A stretch of 64,000 bases of DNA. Source: [Mycobacterium] fortunisiensis (GTDB taxonomy: Bacteria > Actinomycetota > Actinomycetes > Mycobacteriales > Mycobacteriaceae). Shown one piece after another: positions 11,096 through 20,526 of this stretch. The stretch is from the NCBI RefSeq assembly GCF_019050325.1, contig NZ_VOMB01000012.1, positions 1 to 64,000 of the forward strand. Reading direction: 5' to 3'. Below the pieces are notes generated by a model. The model saw only the letters and a list, made by a program, of their open reading frames with translations, had not been told where the DNA came from and did no database searches. Each line of letters opens with the position of its first letter. The first letter of the stretch is position 1. A program made the position numbers and the translations under genes.

Positions 11096-11292
11096 GTACA
11101 GTCCGGACATTCATTACCCGTGCTGTGCACAGGGAACTATCGCCGGGATAGGCTTAGGCGCGCTTGTGCTGGGGGTTGTGGTCAGTATGTGGCTGTAATC
11201 CTCGGCTTAGTGTTCGGCGCAGGACGCCGATACAGAAGGTTGCGAGACAGGCCCTACGTTGGCCGGGACAATATCTCGTGGAGGTGGCGCCG

Positions 11293-11601
11293 GTGCACAA
11301 GGTCGTCGAATCGAAACGGCAGGAAGTCGAAGAGTTGTGCCGAAAGCTTCTGGTGCGTCGGCTGGATGTGTTCGGTTCTGCCGTCGGGGATTCGTTCGAC
11401 GCCGAGTCCAGTGACGTAGATGTCCTCGTCGAGTTCGACTTAGGCGCCGACTTTGACTACTTCGACCAGTACTTCTCTCTGAAAGAAGGCCTTGAACGGA
11501 TCTTCGGGCGCTCGGTCGACGTTGTGACGGTGTCGAGTATCAAGAATCCCTACTTCAAACAACATGTCATGCGAACACGGGAAGCGCTATATGCCGCGTG
11601 A
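11293..11601 (+). CDS. MNT-type nucleotidyltransferase antitoxin
   Basis: A 102-residue minimal nucleotidyltransferase. GS at residues 28-29 is followed 11 residues later by DVD (41-43), the metal-binding signature. The GTG at 11293 is chosen because GGAGG at 11280-11284 sits 8 bases before it. In MntA-HepT systems this protein neutralises the toxin by adding AMP residues to it. The toxin gene overlaps its 3' end but is damaged, so this antitoxin may be an orphan. Codon use is less GC-biased than in xthA or trpS, which suggests acquisition. Confidence 0.82.
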   Translation: MHKVVESKRQEVEELCRKLLVRRLDVFGSAVGDSFDAESSDVDVLVEFDLGADFDYFDQYFSLKEGLERIFGRSVDVVTVSSIKNPYFKQHVMRTREALYAA

Positions 11602-11900
11602 TGCAAGGAAATGCCTTTGGGATGCTCGGCAGGCGCTCTGCGGTCGAACGTCAGCTTGAGATCGTTGGTGAAGCTCTCAATCGACTATCCAAGGTAGACA
11701 AGGAATTATCGGCGAAGATCCCAGAGCTTGCGCGGATTGTGGCCTTTCGCAACATCCTGATTCACGGGTACACGGACGTCGATGATGCATTGGTGTGGCA
11801 AGTGATCACCGACAAGCTTCCCGAGTTGGAGCTAGTTCTTTCGCGACCTCCTTCAAGGGTGAGACGTTCGCCGCCAGTCTGGGCGCCGGCCCAGATATAG
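11591..11900 (+). pseudogene. HepT-like toxin, disrupted by an internal deletion
   Basis: The ATG at 11591 overlaps the MNT gene by 11 bases and reads [16 protein letters not shown], a normal HepT N-terminus, then hits a stop. From about 11633 the frame shifts and continues with [18 protein letters not shown] and RNILIHGY, the HepT RX4HXY active motif. About 25 codons are missing between the two parts compared with my knowledge of HepT (about 115 residues). The remaining open frame from 11598 encodes about 100 residues without the first helix. It also runs on into an unrelated tail ([14 protein letters not shown]) that overlaps the end of the next gene. I read it as a decayed toxin. Confidence 0.75.
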
Positions 11901-12458
11901 CAGGACCTTGTCGAAATCCGTTGCGGCCGAGGCGTTGACGGCCCGGTCGAACGGCGAGACCGCACTGTCGCGGAAGTCACCGTCGGGGATCGCCATGACC
12001 AGTGGAAGTACGGCGGCGATGACGTCGTCCGGCAGTTCGTATGACGCGCCCAGGGCGGCGGCGACATCCCAGCCGTGCACGGCGTAGTCGACCAAATGGA
12101 ACCCGATCGCCAGCGTGCCGGGGAACGTGGCGTTCGGTCCGAACTCGGGCAGTGCGAACGTCGCCTCGGCGATTCCGTCGGCGGCGAATGCGTCGAGCAC
12201 GGCGCGGGCGGCAGCGGCGTAGGTGCCGGCCGGGTCGGCGTGCACGGCGTCCGCGACGGTCGTCACGTCCCAGGCCGACTCATCGGCGCCGCGCCCGCGC
12301 GCGGCCGCCGCGAACCCGCGGTGCTGCACGGTCATGTGGGCCAGGAGATCGGCCAGAGTCCACCCCGCACAGGGGGTGGGGCGGTCCAAGTCGGAAGCGG
12401 TGACGGCGTCGACGGCGTCCACGGAGCGGAGCACGGCAACGCGATGTAACGGGAGCAA
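11853..12458 (-). CDS. DinB-like TIGR03086 family protein
   Basis: About 201 residues of the mycothiol-dependent maleylpyruvate isomerase-like/DinB superfamily in its TIGR03086 branch. Diagnostic are [13 protein letters not shown], then [24 protein letters not shown] with a likely metal His, and [19 protein letters not shown] with two more His. Such proteins bind a divalent metal and may be mycothiol-dependent transferases; the reaction is unknown. The start is uncertain: no ATG fits, and TTG at 12458 keeps the whole first helix. It is divergent from a MarR gene, which may control it. Confidence 0.72.
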   Translation of the reverse strand: MLPLHRVAVLRSVDAVDAVTASDLDRPTPCAGWTLADLLAHMTVQHRGFAAAARGRGADESAWDVTTVADAVHADPAGTYAAAARAVLDAFAADGIAEATFALPEFGPNATFPGTLAIGFHLVDYAVHGWDVAAALGASYELPDDVIAAVLPLVMAIPDGDFRDSAVSPFDRAVNASAATDFDKVLLYLGRRPDWRRTSHP

Positions 12459-12481
12459 GGTCGGTATCAATAGTAGGCATA

Positions 12482-12496
12482 CGCTTACGATAAGCG
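12482..12496. promoter_or_regulatory. Candidate MarR operator
   Basis: CGCTTA-cga-TAAGCG is a perfect 6-bp inverted repeat between the DinB-like gene and the MarR gene. The block ACGCTTACG at 12481 recurs at 12515, adjacent to the MarR promoter. This fits control of both divergent genes by the MarR protein. Confidence 0.5.
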
Positions 12497-12519
12497 CGAG
12501 CACATCATATTGCAACGCT

Positions 12520-12525
12520 TACGCT
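12520..12525 (+). promoter_or_regulatory. -10 hexamer of a leaderless MarR mRNA
   Basis: TACGCT (TANNNT) ends 6 bases before the GTG at 12532, so the predicted first transcribed base is the start codon itself. Confidence 0.45.
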
Positions 12526-12531
12526 TGTTCG

Positions 12532-13996
<1,465 letters not shown>

Positions 13997-14017
13997 GCGC
14001 CAAGGGAGGGGTTGGCG

Positions 14018-15040
14018 GTGGACGAGCCGGAGAAGCCTGGATTGCTGGCCCGGATGCGGGCCCGCTTCCCCTGGTTCGACCATGTGATGCGGGCGCAGGA
14101 GCGCTACAACGACTGCAACGGCAACTTCTACGCCGCCGGTATCACGTACTTCACCATCTTCGCGCTGTTCCCCCTGCTGATGGTCGGCTTCGCCGCCGGG
14201 GGTTTCGTGCTGGCCGGCCGTCCCGAGCTGCTGGCCGAGCTGGAGGACCGGATCCGCTCAGCCGTCTCCGGTGATCTGGGGCAGCAACTGGTCACGCTGA
14301 TGGACTCGGCCATCGCCTCGCGCGGCACGGTCGGGGTGATCGGCCTGGCGACCGCGGCCTGGGCCGGCCTGGGCTGGATGGCAAACCTGCGTGAGGCGCT
14401 GAGCCAGATGTGGGAGCAGCATCAACATGCCGAGTCCAACTTCGTCGGCACCAAGCTATCGGATCTGTTCGCCCTGGTGTCGGCGTTCCTGGCGATGGTG
14501 GTCACCATCGCACTGACTGCACTCGGTGATCCGGCATTGATGCGGAAAGTGTTGCACTGGATAGGTTTCCACGACGGTGCTGCCCTGGGCGGCGGGCTGC
14601 GCGCCATCTCGGTGGCGGTGTCGGTCTCGATCTCCTGGCTGCTGTTCACCTGGATCATCTCCCGGTTGCCCCGCGAGCCGGTGCCGTTCCGCCGGTCGCT
14701 TCGGGCCGGTCTGCTGGCGGCCGTGGGCTTCGAGGTATTCAAGCAGGTGGCATCGATTTACCTGCAGTCCGTGCTGAACGGCCCGGCCGGGGCGACGTTC
14801 GGCCCGGTTCTCGGGTTGATGGTGTTCGCCTACGTCACCGCGCGGCTCATCCTGTTCGCCACGGCCTGGGCGGCGACGTCCACCGAGAGTCTGGCCGAGG
14901 CGCCGGTGGCCCCGCCGGACCCCGCGCAGATCGTGACGCGGGTGCAGGTCCACGAGGGGATCGGGATGGCCGGCGCGTTGACCGCGGCTGCCATGGGAGC
15001 CATTGGTGCCCTGGGGCTTTCGCGGTTGTTCCGGCGTTAG
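14018..15040 (+). CDS. YhjD/YihY/BrkB family inner membrane protein
   Basis: A 340-residue integral membrane protein of the YihY/BrkB family. The family hallmark GNFYAAGITYFTIFALFPLLM begins the first membrane helix (about residues 32-60). Further hydrophobic helices cover about 95-115, 145-165, 185-210, 225-250 and 265-290, ending with a hydrophobic C-terminal segment and a Arg tail. The GTG at 14018 sits 6 bases after GGGAGGGG and is preferred to TTG at 14012. It sits directly downstream of trpS. E. coli YhjD is implicated in lipopolysaccharide export; its role in mycobacteria is unknown. Confidence 0.85.
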   Translation: MDEPEKPGLLARMRARFPWFDHVMRAQERYNDCNGNFYAAGITYFTIFALFPLLMVGFAAGGFVLAGRPELLAELEDRIRSAVSGDLGQQLVTLMDSAIASRGTVGVIGLATAAWAGLGWMANLREALSQMWEQHQHAESNFVGTKLSDLFALVSAFLAMVVTIALTALGDPALMRKVLHWIGFHDGAALGGGLRAISVAVSVSISWLLFTWIISRLPREPVPFRRSLRAGLLAAVGFEVFKQVASIYLQSVLNGPAGATFGPVLGLMVFAYVTARLILFATAWAATSTESLAEAPVAPPDPAQIVTRVQVHEGIGMAGALTAAAMGAIGALGLSRLFRR

Positions 15041-15080
15041 TGGTTGGCACGCCGCTCGCCACGCCAGATTGCCGCGGCGC

Positions 15081-15134
15081 CATTGTCACGCCAGAGTGAC
15101 GCCGGAGCTCGACAGCCACTCCAGCGTGACAATG
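15081..15134. repeat. Intergenic hairpin, family A copy 1
   Basis: Left arm CATTGTCACGCCAGAGTG (15081-15098) pairs with CACTCCAGCGTGACAATG (15117-15134), with two mismatches. It lies between the convergent yhjD-like and SMR genes and could act as a terminator. A related hairpin occurs at 24025-24072, so it is a repeat family rather than a one-off terminator. Confidence 0.7.
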
Positions 15135-15167
15135 CCAGGGCGTGAGACCGCGTCCCAGAGCCCGCCG

Positions 15168-15485
15168 TCAGTGGCTGACGACCTTCAGGCCGACGATGCA
15201 GCCGATGACGCCGAGCATGAGCAGGACCTTGACCACCGACGTCGACTCCGCGCCGGTGAGCATCGCGAAACCGACCGTCAGTACCGCGCCGATGCCAACC
15301 CACACCGCGTAGCTGGTGCCCGGCGGCAGGCTGCGCATGGCGATGGCCAGACCGATCATCGAAAGAGCCAGCGCCACTACGAATACCACTGACGGAACCA
15401 GTCGGCTGAAACCTTCGGACTTGCTCAGCGCCGTCGCCCATACCGCTTCCAGGACACCTGAGACGACGAGAATCAGCCACGCCAT
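15168..15485 (-). CDS. SMR family guanidinium exporter (SugE/Gdx type)
   Basis: A 105-residue small multidrug resistance protein with four hydrophobic helices. It starts MAWLILVVSGVLEAVWATALSKS, with the essential membrane Glu13 of the SMR family. WATALSKSEGF and LPPGTSYAVWVGIGAV match the SugE/Gdx subtype, which exports guanidinium in exchange for protons. The ATG is preceded by GGAGG and by a guanidine-III riboswitch in the leader. That makes guanidinium the likely substrate rather than a general drug role. Confidence 0.9.
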   Translation of the reverse strand: MAWLILVVSGVLEAVWATALSKSEGFSRLVPSVVFVVALALSMIGLAIAMRSLPPGTSYAVWVGIGAVLTVGFAMLTGAESTSVVKVLLMLGVIGCIVGLKVVSH

Positions 15486-15499
15486 GACTCACCTCCACA

Positions 15500-15543
15500 C
15501 ATCCCGTCTTGTCGCTGGCCGGGTACGGGTGCGCCTCGTCCGG
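15500..15543 (-). ncRNA. Guanidine-III riboswitch in the exporter leader
   Basis: On the minus strand the leader reads CCGGACGAGGCGCACCCG, then TACCCGGCCAGCGACAAGAC, then GGGA, and the GGAGG ribosome site follows within about 7 bases. CCGGACGAGG, TACCCGG and GACAAGACGG are the conserved blocks of the guanidine-III (mini-ykkC-III) aptamer as I know it from actinobacteria. The closeness of the pseudoknot to the ribosome site fits translational control of the exporter by guanidinium. Confidence 0.87.
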
Positions 15544-15593
15544 TGCCATGTGCTGGCGGGTTCGATTGTAACAACGACGTAACATTGCAGGCT

Positions 15594-16442
15594 GTGAGCT
15601 TGGCAACCGCGTGGTCGCAGTCAATGGGTATCGATGTTCCGATCGTCAACGCGCCGATGGGCGGTGCGGCCGGAGGCCGATTGGCCGCCGCCGTCTCGGC
15701 AGCCGGCGGGCTGGGCATGGTCGGGATGGGCAGTTCGGCCACCGCCGCACAGCTGACCGCCGAGCTGTCCCAACTGGACGGCCAACGATGCGGAATCGGC
15801 CTGGTGCACTGGGTGGCCCAGGATCGACCGGCTCTGCTCGACGCGGCGGTGGCGGCCCGACCGGCACTGCTGAGCGTGAGTTTCGGAGACGACTGGGCGT
15901 GGGTGCGCCGGGCACACAACGCGGGCCTGACGGTGACGACCCAGGTGGCCACGGTCGACGCCGCCCGGCGCGCGGTCGACGCCGGGGTGGACGTGCTGGT
16001 GGCGCGTGGTGCGGAAGGCGGCGGACACGGTGAGCCGACCGTCGGCACCCTGCCGCTTCTGGCCGACGTGCTCGACGCCGTCGACGTACCGGTGTTGGCG
16101 GCCGGTGGCATCGCGTCGGCACGGGCGGTGGCCGCGGTGTTGGCGGCCGGGGCGGCCGCAGCCTGGGTGGGGACCGCGTTCGCCGCCTGCGCCGAAGCGC
16201 TGACCCCCGCTGCGGCGCGTGACGCCCTCTTCGCTGCCGACGCCGAGGCTACCGAGCTGACGAGCGAATTCGATGTGGCAGCCGGATATCGGTGGCCGGC
16301 AAGCATTCCCGAGCGGGTGCTCCGCGGATCACCCGTCAACGCGGGGCAGGGCGTCGGTGCGGTTTGGCGTCCGGCGACGGCGGCCGAGGTCGTGACGTCG
16401 CTGGCCGCCGGGGCCGCTGAGCTCCTCGGACGCTGGCGTTGA
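15594..16442 (+). CDS. Nitronate monooxygenase (NPD family)
   Basis: A 282-residue FMN-dependent TIM-barrel protein of the 2-nitropropane dioxygenase/nitronate monooxygenase family. It has PIVNAPMGGAAGGRLAAAVSAAGGLGMVG (about residues 15-43) and an FMN phosphate site, VLAAGGIASARAVAAVLAAGA. GTG at 15594 lies 8 bases after a TAACAT element, close to leaderless. It is divergent from the SMR exporter. It may detoxify nitronates; the physiological substrate is unproven. RGAEGGGHGE carries the conserved His near the active site. Confidence 0.85.
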   Translation: MSLATAWSQSMGIDVPIVNAPMGGAAGGRLAAAVSAAGGLGMVGMGSSATAAQLTAELSQLDGQRCGIGLVHWVAQDRPALLDAAVAARPALLSVSFGDDWAWVRRAHNAGLTVTTQVATVDAARRAVDAGVDVLVARGAEGGGHGEPTVGTLPLLADVLDAVDVPVLAAGGIASARAVAAVLAAGAAAAWVGTAFAACAEALTPAAARDALFAADAEATELTSEFDVAAGYRWPASIPERVLRGSPVNAGQGVGAVWRPATAAEVVTSLAAGAAELLGRWR

Positions 16443-16444
16443 CA

Positions 16445-16485
16445 GGCCTGCCAAACCGTCGAGAGCGGCGACGGATCGGCAGGCC
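16445..16485. terminator. Two-tier hairpin between convergent genes
   Basis: Outer arms GGCCTGCC (16445-16452) and GGCAGGCC (16478-16485) enclose inner arms CCGTCG and CGACGG. It sits between the convergent nitronate monooxygenase and dacB genes and is probably a bidirectional terminator. Confidence 0.6.
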
Positions 16486-16581
16486 CGGGATGTATTTAAC
16501 TTCAGCGGCAATTACTTGTCAGCTGAATCGGCAAATTCGCGACCGATTGCTGGGGTCTCCCGGGCGGGGCGTGGCCGAAAA

Positions 16582-17808
16582 TCAGCGGATGGTACGGCGA
16601 TTCAGTGATCGCGCGCCCATCATCAGCATGAACACGATGACCCCACCGACGATCGCGACGCCCACCCGCACCGGTAGGGCGTCGGCGGGCGGCAGCACCG
16701 ACGCGGCCTGGGCGGTGGTCGGATCTTCGGCCGGCTTGGGCTTGAGTGAGGGGTCGGGTTCGACGAGGGTGCCCACCTTGGTGCCCGCGGGCGTCGCGAA
16801 GCCGTAGTCGAGCAGATGCGCGGCCTGCTCCCAGGGCGCGATCGGCACCCGGGTGCCCTTCATCAGAACCGCGACGAGGCGTCGCCCATCGCGTTCGGCA
16901 GCGCCGACGAAGGTCTGGCCGGCGTCGTCGGTGTATCCCGTCTTGCCGCCGAGCGCACCCGGATAGTTGTAGAGCAGCTTGTTGTCGTTCTCGATCTCGT
17001 AAGACGGGTTGCCGTCGCGCCCGGGGAAGTCGTAGCTCTCGGTGTGCACGATGTCGGCGAATACCGGGTTCTGCCAGGCATAGCGGTAGAAGAGCCCGAT
17101 GTCGTAGGCCGAGGTGCTCATGCCCGGCCCGTCCAGACCTGACGGCGTCGCGGCCCGGGTGTCACGGCCACCGAGCTTGCCGGCCAGGATGTTCAGCTTC
17201 TGCAACGCGGGGTCCACGCCGCCCAGTTGCATCGCCAGGGCGTGCGCGGCGTCGTTGCCGGAGTGCATCAGCAGGCCGTGCAGCAGATCGTTGATCGTGT
17301 ACCGGCCGCCGGGGCCGACGCCGACACGGGTGCCCTCGGAGTTGGCGTCGTCCTGGGTGCCCGCGACCAGCTTGTTGAGGTTGAGTTCGTTGAGTGCGGC
17401 CGTCGCGGTCAGCACCTTGATGATGCTGGCCGGGCGGTGCCGTGCGTGCGGGTCGCGCGCGGCGATGATGTCGCCGGTATCCAGGTCGGCGACCAGCCAG
17501 GCCTCGGCGGAGACATCGTTGGGCAGCTGTGGGGTACCCGGCGCGGTGATCACCCCGCAGCTGGACAGCGCCTCGCCGCCAATTGTCTTGGTGGGCACCG
17601 GCAGTGGGCCGGGCGTGGGGTCGCCCGGCTTGGGTACCTCGGAGGCATCCACCGCCGGAGGAGTGGTCACCTTGTACGGGCACTCCGCGGCGGGCGCAGG
17701 CGCTGGATCGGCATTGGCCAGACCGGCGGTCATCAAGGGTGCCGTCAGCATCGCCAGTGCCGCAAGCGCGGACACGGCGCTCCGGGTGGTCCTCCGCAAC
17801 GTCGCCAT
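16582..17808 (-). CDS. dacB1: D-alanyl-D-alanine carboxypeptidase DacB1
   Basis: A 408-residue penicillin-binding protein that trims the terminal D-Ala of peptidoglycan stem peptides outside the membrane. The signal peptide covers about residues 1-33 ([22 protein letters not shown] hydrophobic core). The SxxK motif is S128-I-I-K131, SGN is at 183-185, and KTG at 289-291. A Pro-rich linker follows the catalytic domain and a hydrophobic segment near residues 378-397 anchors the C-terminus, ending in basic residues. All catalytic motifs are intact. Confidence 0.94.
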   Translation of the reverse strand: MATLRRTTRSAVSALAALAMLTAPLMTAGLANADPAPAPAAECPYKVTTPPAVDASEVPKPGDPTPGPLPVPTKTIGGEALSSCGVITAPGTPQLPNDVSAEAWLVADLDTGDIIAARDPHARHRPASIIKVLTATAALNELNLNKLVAGTQDDANSEGTRVGVGPGGRYTINDLLHGLLMHSGNDAAHALAMQLGGVDPALQKLNILAGKLGGRDTRAATPSGLDGPGMSTSAYDIGLFYRYAWQNPVFADIVHTESYDFPGRDGNPSYEIENDNKLLYNYPGALGGKTGYTDDAGQTFVGAAERDGRRLVAVLMKGTRVPIAPWEQAAHLLDYGFATPAGTKVGTLVEPDPSLKPKPAEDPTTAQAASVLPPADALPVRVGVAIVGGVIVFMLMMGARSLNRRTIR

Positions 17809-17922
17809 CGTGTCCGAAGATTAGGTGATACGGGCGCCATTTCCGGTTTGCCACGCTGTGACGTGTGTGACTGGTGTGAAAACTGGGTGGTTTGTGAAGC
17901 TGATTCGGAGCTTCCGCCCCGC

Positions 17923-18909
17923 TCAACACGCGCCGTTGTTTCGGGCGCGGGTCTGTGACGGCAATTCACCGAACAGGGCGCGGTACCGGGCAGCCATGCG
18001 GCCAAGTTCGCCGACGCCCCACCGGTTGGACACCTCGGCGATCGTGGCTGGTGACCGAGTGGGCGTGAGCAGGTCGGACCGGATGTGGTGCAGCCGCATT
18101 CGGGTGATGTAGCACTGAGGGGATTCGCCCAGCGTTTCCTCGAACGCGCGGGCCAGCGTGCGCCGTGACACGTTTGTGTGGCGGGCGACGGCCTCGATGT
18201 CGAGGTGTTGGTCCAAGTGTTGATGGATGTGGGCGCGGGCCGACTCGACCACCCGTTGGCGCCGGCGCAGGGTCAGGATCGGCAGGGGTGCGGGATCCTG
18301 TGCGAAATGACCGACGAACGCCGAGGCGATGTCTGCCAAAGTGGCCGAGCCGAGCCGCATCTGGTGGTGATTGCGATGCAGGTGTGCCAGGAAGGTGGAG
18401 ATCGTGGCCAGGTGTGTCGGTCCCAAGGGTCGAGGGTGGATTCCGGTGCGTCGAAAGGCTTTGGGGGAGAGGATGAATCCGTAGCGCTGCGCTTCCCGCT
18501 CCAAAATCTCCGGGCTGAGGGTGAGGACGGCATAGAGCGAGTTGACGTCGTGAAACGCCTCTTGTTCGTCGCCAGGACGAAATATCGTGACGACGCCCGA
18601 GTCGATTTCGCGGAGCAGGAGCCGGTTGCGTGGTGGAATCCGTAGGCCGACGGCGATCGAGAGCGCGTCGTCGGACAGGGGGCCGCGGATCTGAACCCTG
18701 CTGTCGAAGCGGCCGGAACTGAGCGCGACGCCATCGTGGGCCGCGTGCACAAGGCTTCCGCTGGGCGGCTCGCGGGACATCTGGAACGCGCTCAGTCCCG
18801 CGTCGTTGACCGCATCGCTCAGATCTTCGAGCCGCGTGATACGGGTCCGAGCCAACGGCACGTCCATGAACCAGCAGTGTAGGACGCCGGGTGCTGTCCC
18901 AATCTGCAT
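17923..18909 (-). CDS. AraC family transcriptional regulator
   Basis: A 328-residue regulator. The C-terminal AraC double helix-turn-helix runs from about residue 220 to 320 (IEAVARHTNVSRRTLARAFEETLGESPQCYITRMRLHHIRSDLL then a second helix pair). The N-terminal two thirds is a ligand-binding-like domain of the AraC_binding_2 sort. The ATG at 18909 is preceded by the intergenic region shared with a divergent MarR gene. The ligand and targets are unknown. Confidence 0.84.
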   Translation of the reverse strand: MQIGTAPGVLHCWFMDVPLARTRITRLEDLSDAVNDAGLSAFQMSREPPSGSLVHAAHDGVALSSGRFDSRVQIRGPLSDDALSIAVGLRIPPRNRLLLREIDSGVVTIFRPGDEQEAFHDVNSLYAVLTLSPEILEREAQRYGFILSPKAFRRTGIHPRPLGPTHLATISTFLAHLHRNHHQMRLGSATLADIASAFVGHFAQDPAPLPILTLRRRQRVVESARAHIHQHLDQHLDIEAVARHTNVSRRTLARAFEETLGESPQCYITRMRLHHIRSDLLTPTRSPATIAEVSNRWGVGELGRMAARYRALFGELPSQTRARNNGAC

Positions 18910-18966
18910 AGACCAAATCCGCCGGATGGGTTGTGATCGCCCGGCGGGCGGAGAGGGAGTGGATCG

Positions 18967-19644
18967 ATGGTGGCAGTCGAAGCTGTGGAGTGTCCGGGAA
19001 CCACGGTGCTCAGCGACGTCGAGTGGCAGAGCTGGGAGAGTTTTGCAGAGTCGGCGGAACTGCTCTGTCGGGAGATCAATTCGGCGCTCACGGCTCGATG
19101 TGCGCTCTCGATCTATGAGGTGCACCTCCTGATCCAGCTCAACAGCGCCCGGCATCGATATCTTCGGATGGGTGCCCTGGCAGAAGCTTTGACGGTGGTG
19201 CCGAGCCGGGTGACGTGGCAGGTCCGCCGGCTCGAAGGGCGCGGCCTGGTCCGCAGGTTCCGCAGCCGCGAGGACGGGCGAGCGGTCGTGGTCGGGATCA
19301 CCCGACGCGGCCAGGAGTATCTGCGGCCGGTGCTGCGCACCTATGTCATGTTGGTGCGCCACTTCTACCTCGCCGCGCTGACCCGAGACCAGGTGGTGGC
19401 GTTGGGGGACAGCACCAAGCGGCTACGTGACGGATTGGTGGATCGGGTCCCAGCTCTCGGCGTAGGCCAGCGCCGGGAACTCGATGCTGGACATCCACAG
19501 CCGACCGTCCAGCTCGACGACACCGGTAACCACACCAAAGCTCGGGTGCCGCATACGGATACCGCTGACGGGCCGCCCGGTGTCAGCGTCGAATGCCAGC
19601 ACCCAGACTTGCGGACCGATCTGAGGTTGGAGACGGTCGGGTAA
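18967..19644 (+). CDS. MarR-like regulator with a read-through C-terminal extension
   Basis: A 225-residue predicted protein. Residues about 20-158 are a MarR fold: YEVHLLIQLNSARHRYLRMGALAEALTVVPSRVTWQVRRLEGRGLVRRFRSREDGRAVVVGITRRGQEYL. The last 65-70 residues do not resemble MarR and are simply the antisense of the last 222 bases of the convergent SMP-30-like gene. MarR proteins normally end near residue 150-160, so the original stop seems to be lost. The ATG follows GGAGAGGGAG. It is divergent from the AraC gene, 57 bases away. Confidence 0.78.
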   Translation: MVAVEAVECPGTTVLSDVEWQSWESFAESAELLCREINSALTARCALSIYEVHLLIQLNSARHRYLRMGALAEALTVVPSRVTWQVRRLEGRGLVRRFRSREDGRAVVVGITRRGQEYLRPVLRTYVMLVRHFYLAALTRDQVVALGDSTKRLRDGLVDRVPALGVGQRRELDAGHPQPTVQLDDTGNHTKARVPHTDTADGPPGVSVECQHPDLRTDLRLETVG

Positions 19645-20436
19645 TCGCCACAGCAGCTTGCGAATGACGGGCGCTCGCGGCGCGAGACTCTCGGCGGCGG
19701 TGTTCGGCGGGGATACCATCGCCACCCAGATCCGGGCGTCGGCTCCGGTGGAGATGTTGTCCGGATACCCGGGCAGATGGACTGCCAACGGTGTCACCGT
19801 GCCGGTCCGAGGGCCCGACAGCCAGTATTTCGACAGCCGGCGCGCCTGGGTCTCGGCGAACACCAGCGCCGATCCGTCCGCGGTGACGGTCACCCCGTTT
19901 GCGAAGTACAGACCGTCCAGCACTGTGCTGACGGACCCGTCGCTGCCCAGCCGGAACAGGCTGCCGCGCCCGCGGGCCTCCATGATGGCCGCGGAGAAGT
20001 GCTCGAACCGAAACGTACTGGTCGATTCGGTGAAATAGATTGTGCCGTCTGATGTTTCCGTCACGTTGGAGCAGAACATCAGTGGTCGGCCGGCCACTGA
20101 ATCGACGAGTGTCGACAGCTTGCGGGTTTCGGGGTCCAACGCCAGCAGCCCGCGGTGACTGTCGCAGATCAGCACTCGCCCGTCGCGGGCGACGTGCATG
20201 CCGAGAGGACGGCCGCCGGTGTCGGCGATGACGGTTGCGGCTCCGTCCGGTGACACCCGCACGATGCGTCCGTCGACCAGACCGGTCCACAGGTGCCCGG
20301 CCGCGTCGGCGACGACGTCCTCCGGCCCATCGCCGGGCATGGGCACCACGCTCAAGGCGGCCGGACCGGCGTCGGGCAAGCGATCGATGGGTGGTGGGTT
20401 CCACCGCACGGGATCGATGGGGGGTTTGCGTGACAC
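19423..20436 (-). CDS. SMP-30/strictosidine synthase-like beta-propeller protein
   Basis: About 337 residues (GTG at 20436) of the SMP-30/gluconolactonase/strictosidine synthase-like family. Propeller-type repeats include GPEDVVADAAGHLWTGLVDGRIVRV, GRPLGMHVARDGRVLICDSHRGLLAL and the strictosidine synthase-like FCSNVTETSDGTIYFTESTSTFRFEHF. These are calcium-dependent lactonases or hydrolases in the families known; the substrate here is unknown. A start at 20463 would extend into an inverted repeat. Its 3' end overlaps the convergent MarR gene by 222 bases. Confidence 0.82.
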   Translation of the reverse strand: MSRKPPIDPVRWNPPPIDRLPDAGPAALSVVPMPGDGPEDVVADAAGHLWTGLVDGRIVRVSPDGAATVIADTGGRPLGMHVARDGRVLICDSHRGLLALDPETRKLSTLVDSVAGRPLMFCSNVTETSDGTIYFTESTSTFRFEHFSAAIMEARGRGSLFRLGSDGSVSTVLDGLYFANGVTVTADGSALVFAETQARRLSKYWLSGPRTGTVTPLAVHLPGYPDNISTGADARIWVAMVSPPNTAAESLAPRAPVIRKLLWRLPDRLQPQIGPQVWVLAFDADTGRPVSGIRMRHPSFGVVTGVVELDGRLWMSSIEFPALAYAESWDPIHQSVT

Positions 20437-20452
20437 GCCGCCAGTCTGGCGC

Positions 20453-20509
20453 CGAAACGGCATTCCGGCGGCGAGTTACTCGAACTTCTTCTGCTGGAAT
20501 GCCGTTTCG
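20453..20509. repeat. Inverted repeat with 14-bp perfect arms
   Basis: CGAAACGGCATTCC (20453-20466) and GGAATGCCGTTTCG (20496-20509) flank a 29-base spacer. It sits between the aminotransferase stop (20527) and the SMP-30-like start, both on the minus strand. It may terminate the aminotransferase transcript or act as an operator of the SMP-30-like gene. No U-tract follows it. Confidence 0.6.
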
Positions 20510-20526
20510 TGCGTGAGGAGCCGAGC

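Noticed and set aside
11096..11292. A short hydrophobic frame (LGALVLGVVVSMWL) before the MNT gene
   Set aside because: It has no credible start and ends within about 25 codons; it may be a remnant, but I cannot support a gene.
11164..11292. Upstream extension of the MNT antitoxin
   Set aside because: GGAGG lies 8 bases before GTG 11293, and the upstream residues have no nucleotidyltransferase features.
20453..20509. Transposon inverted ends
   Set aside because: The arms are 29 bases apart with no coding content between them.
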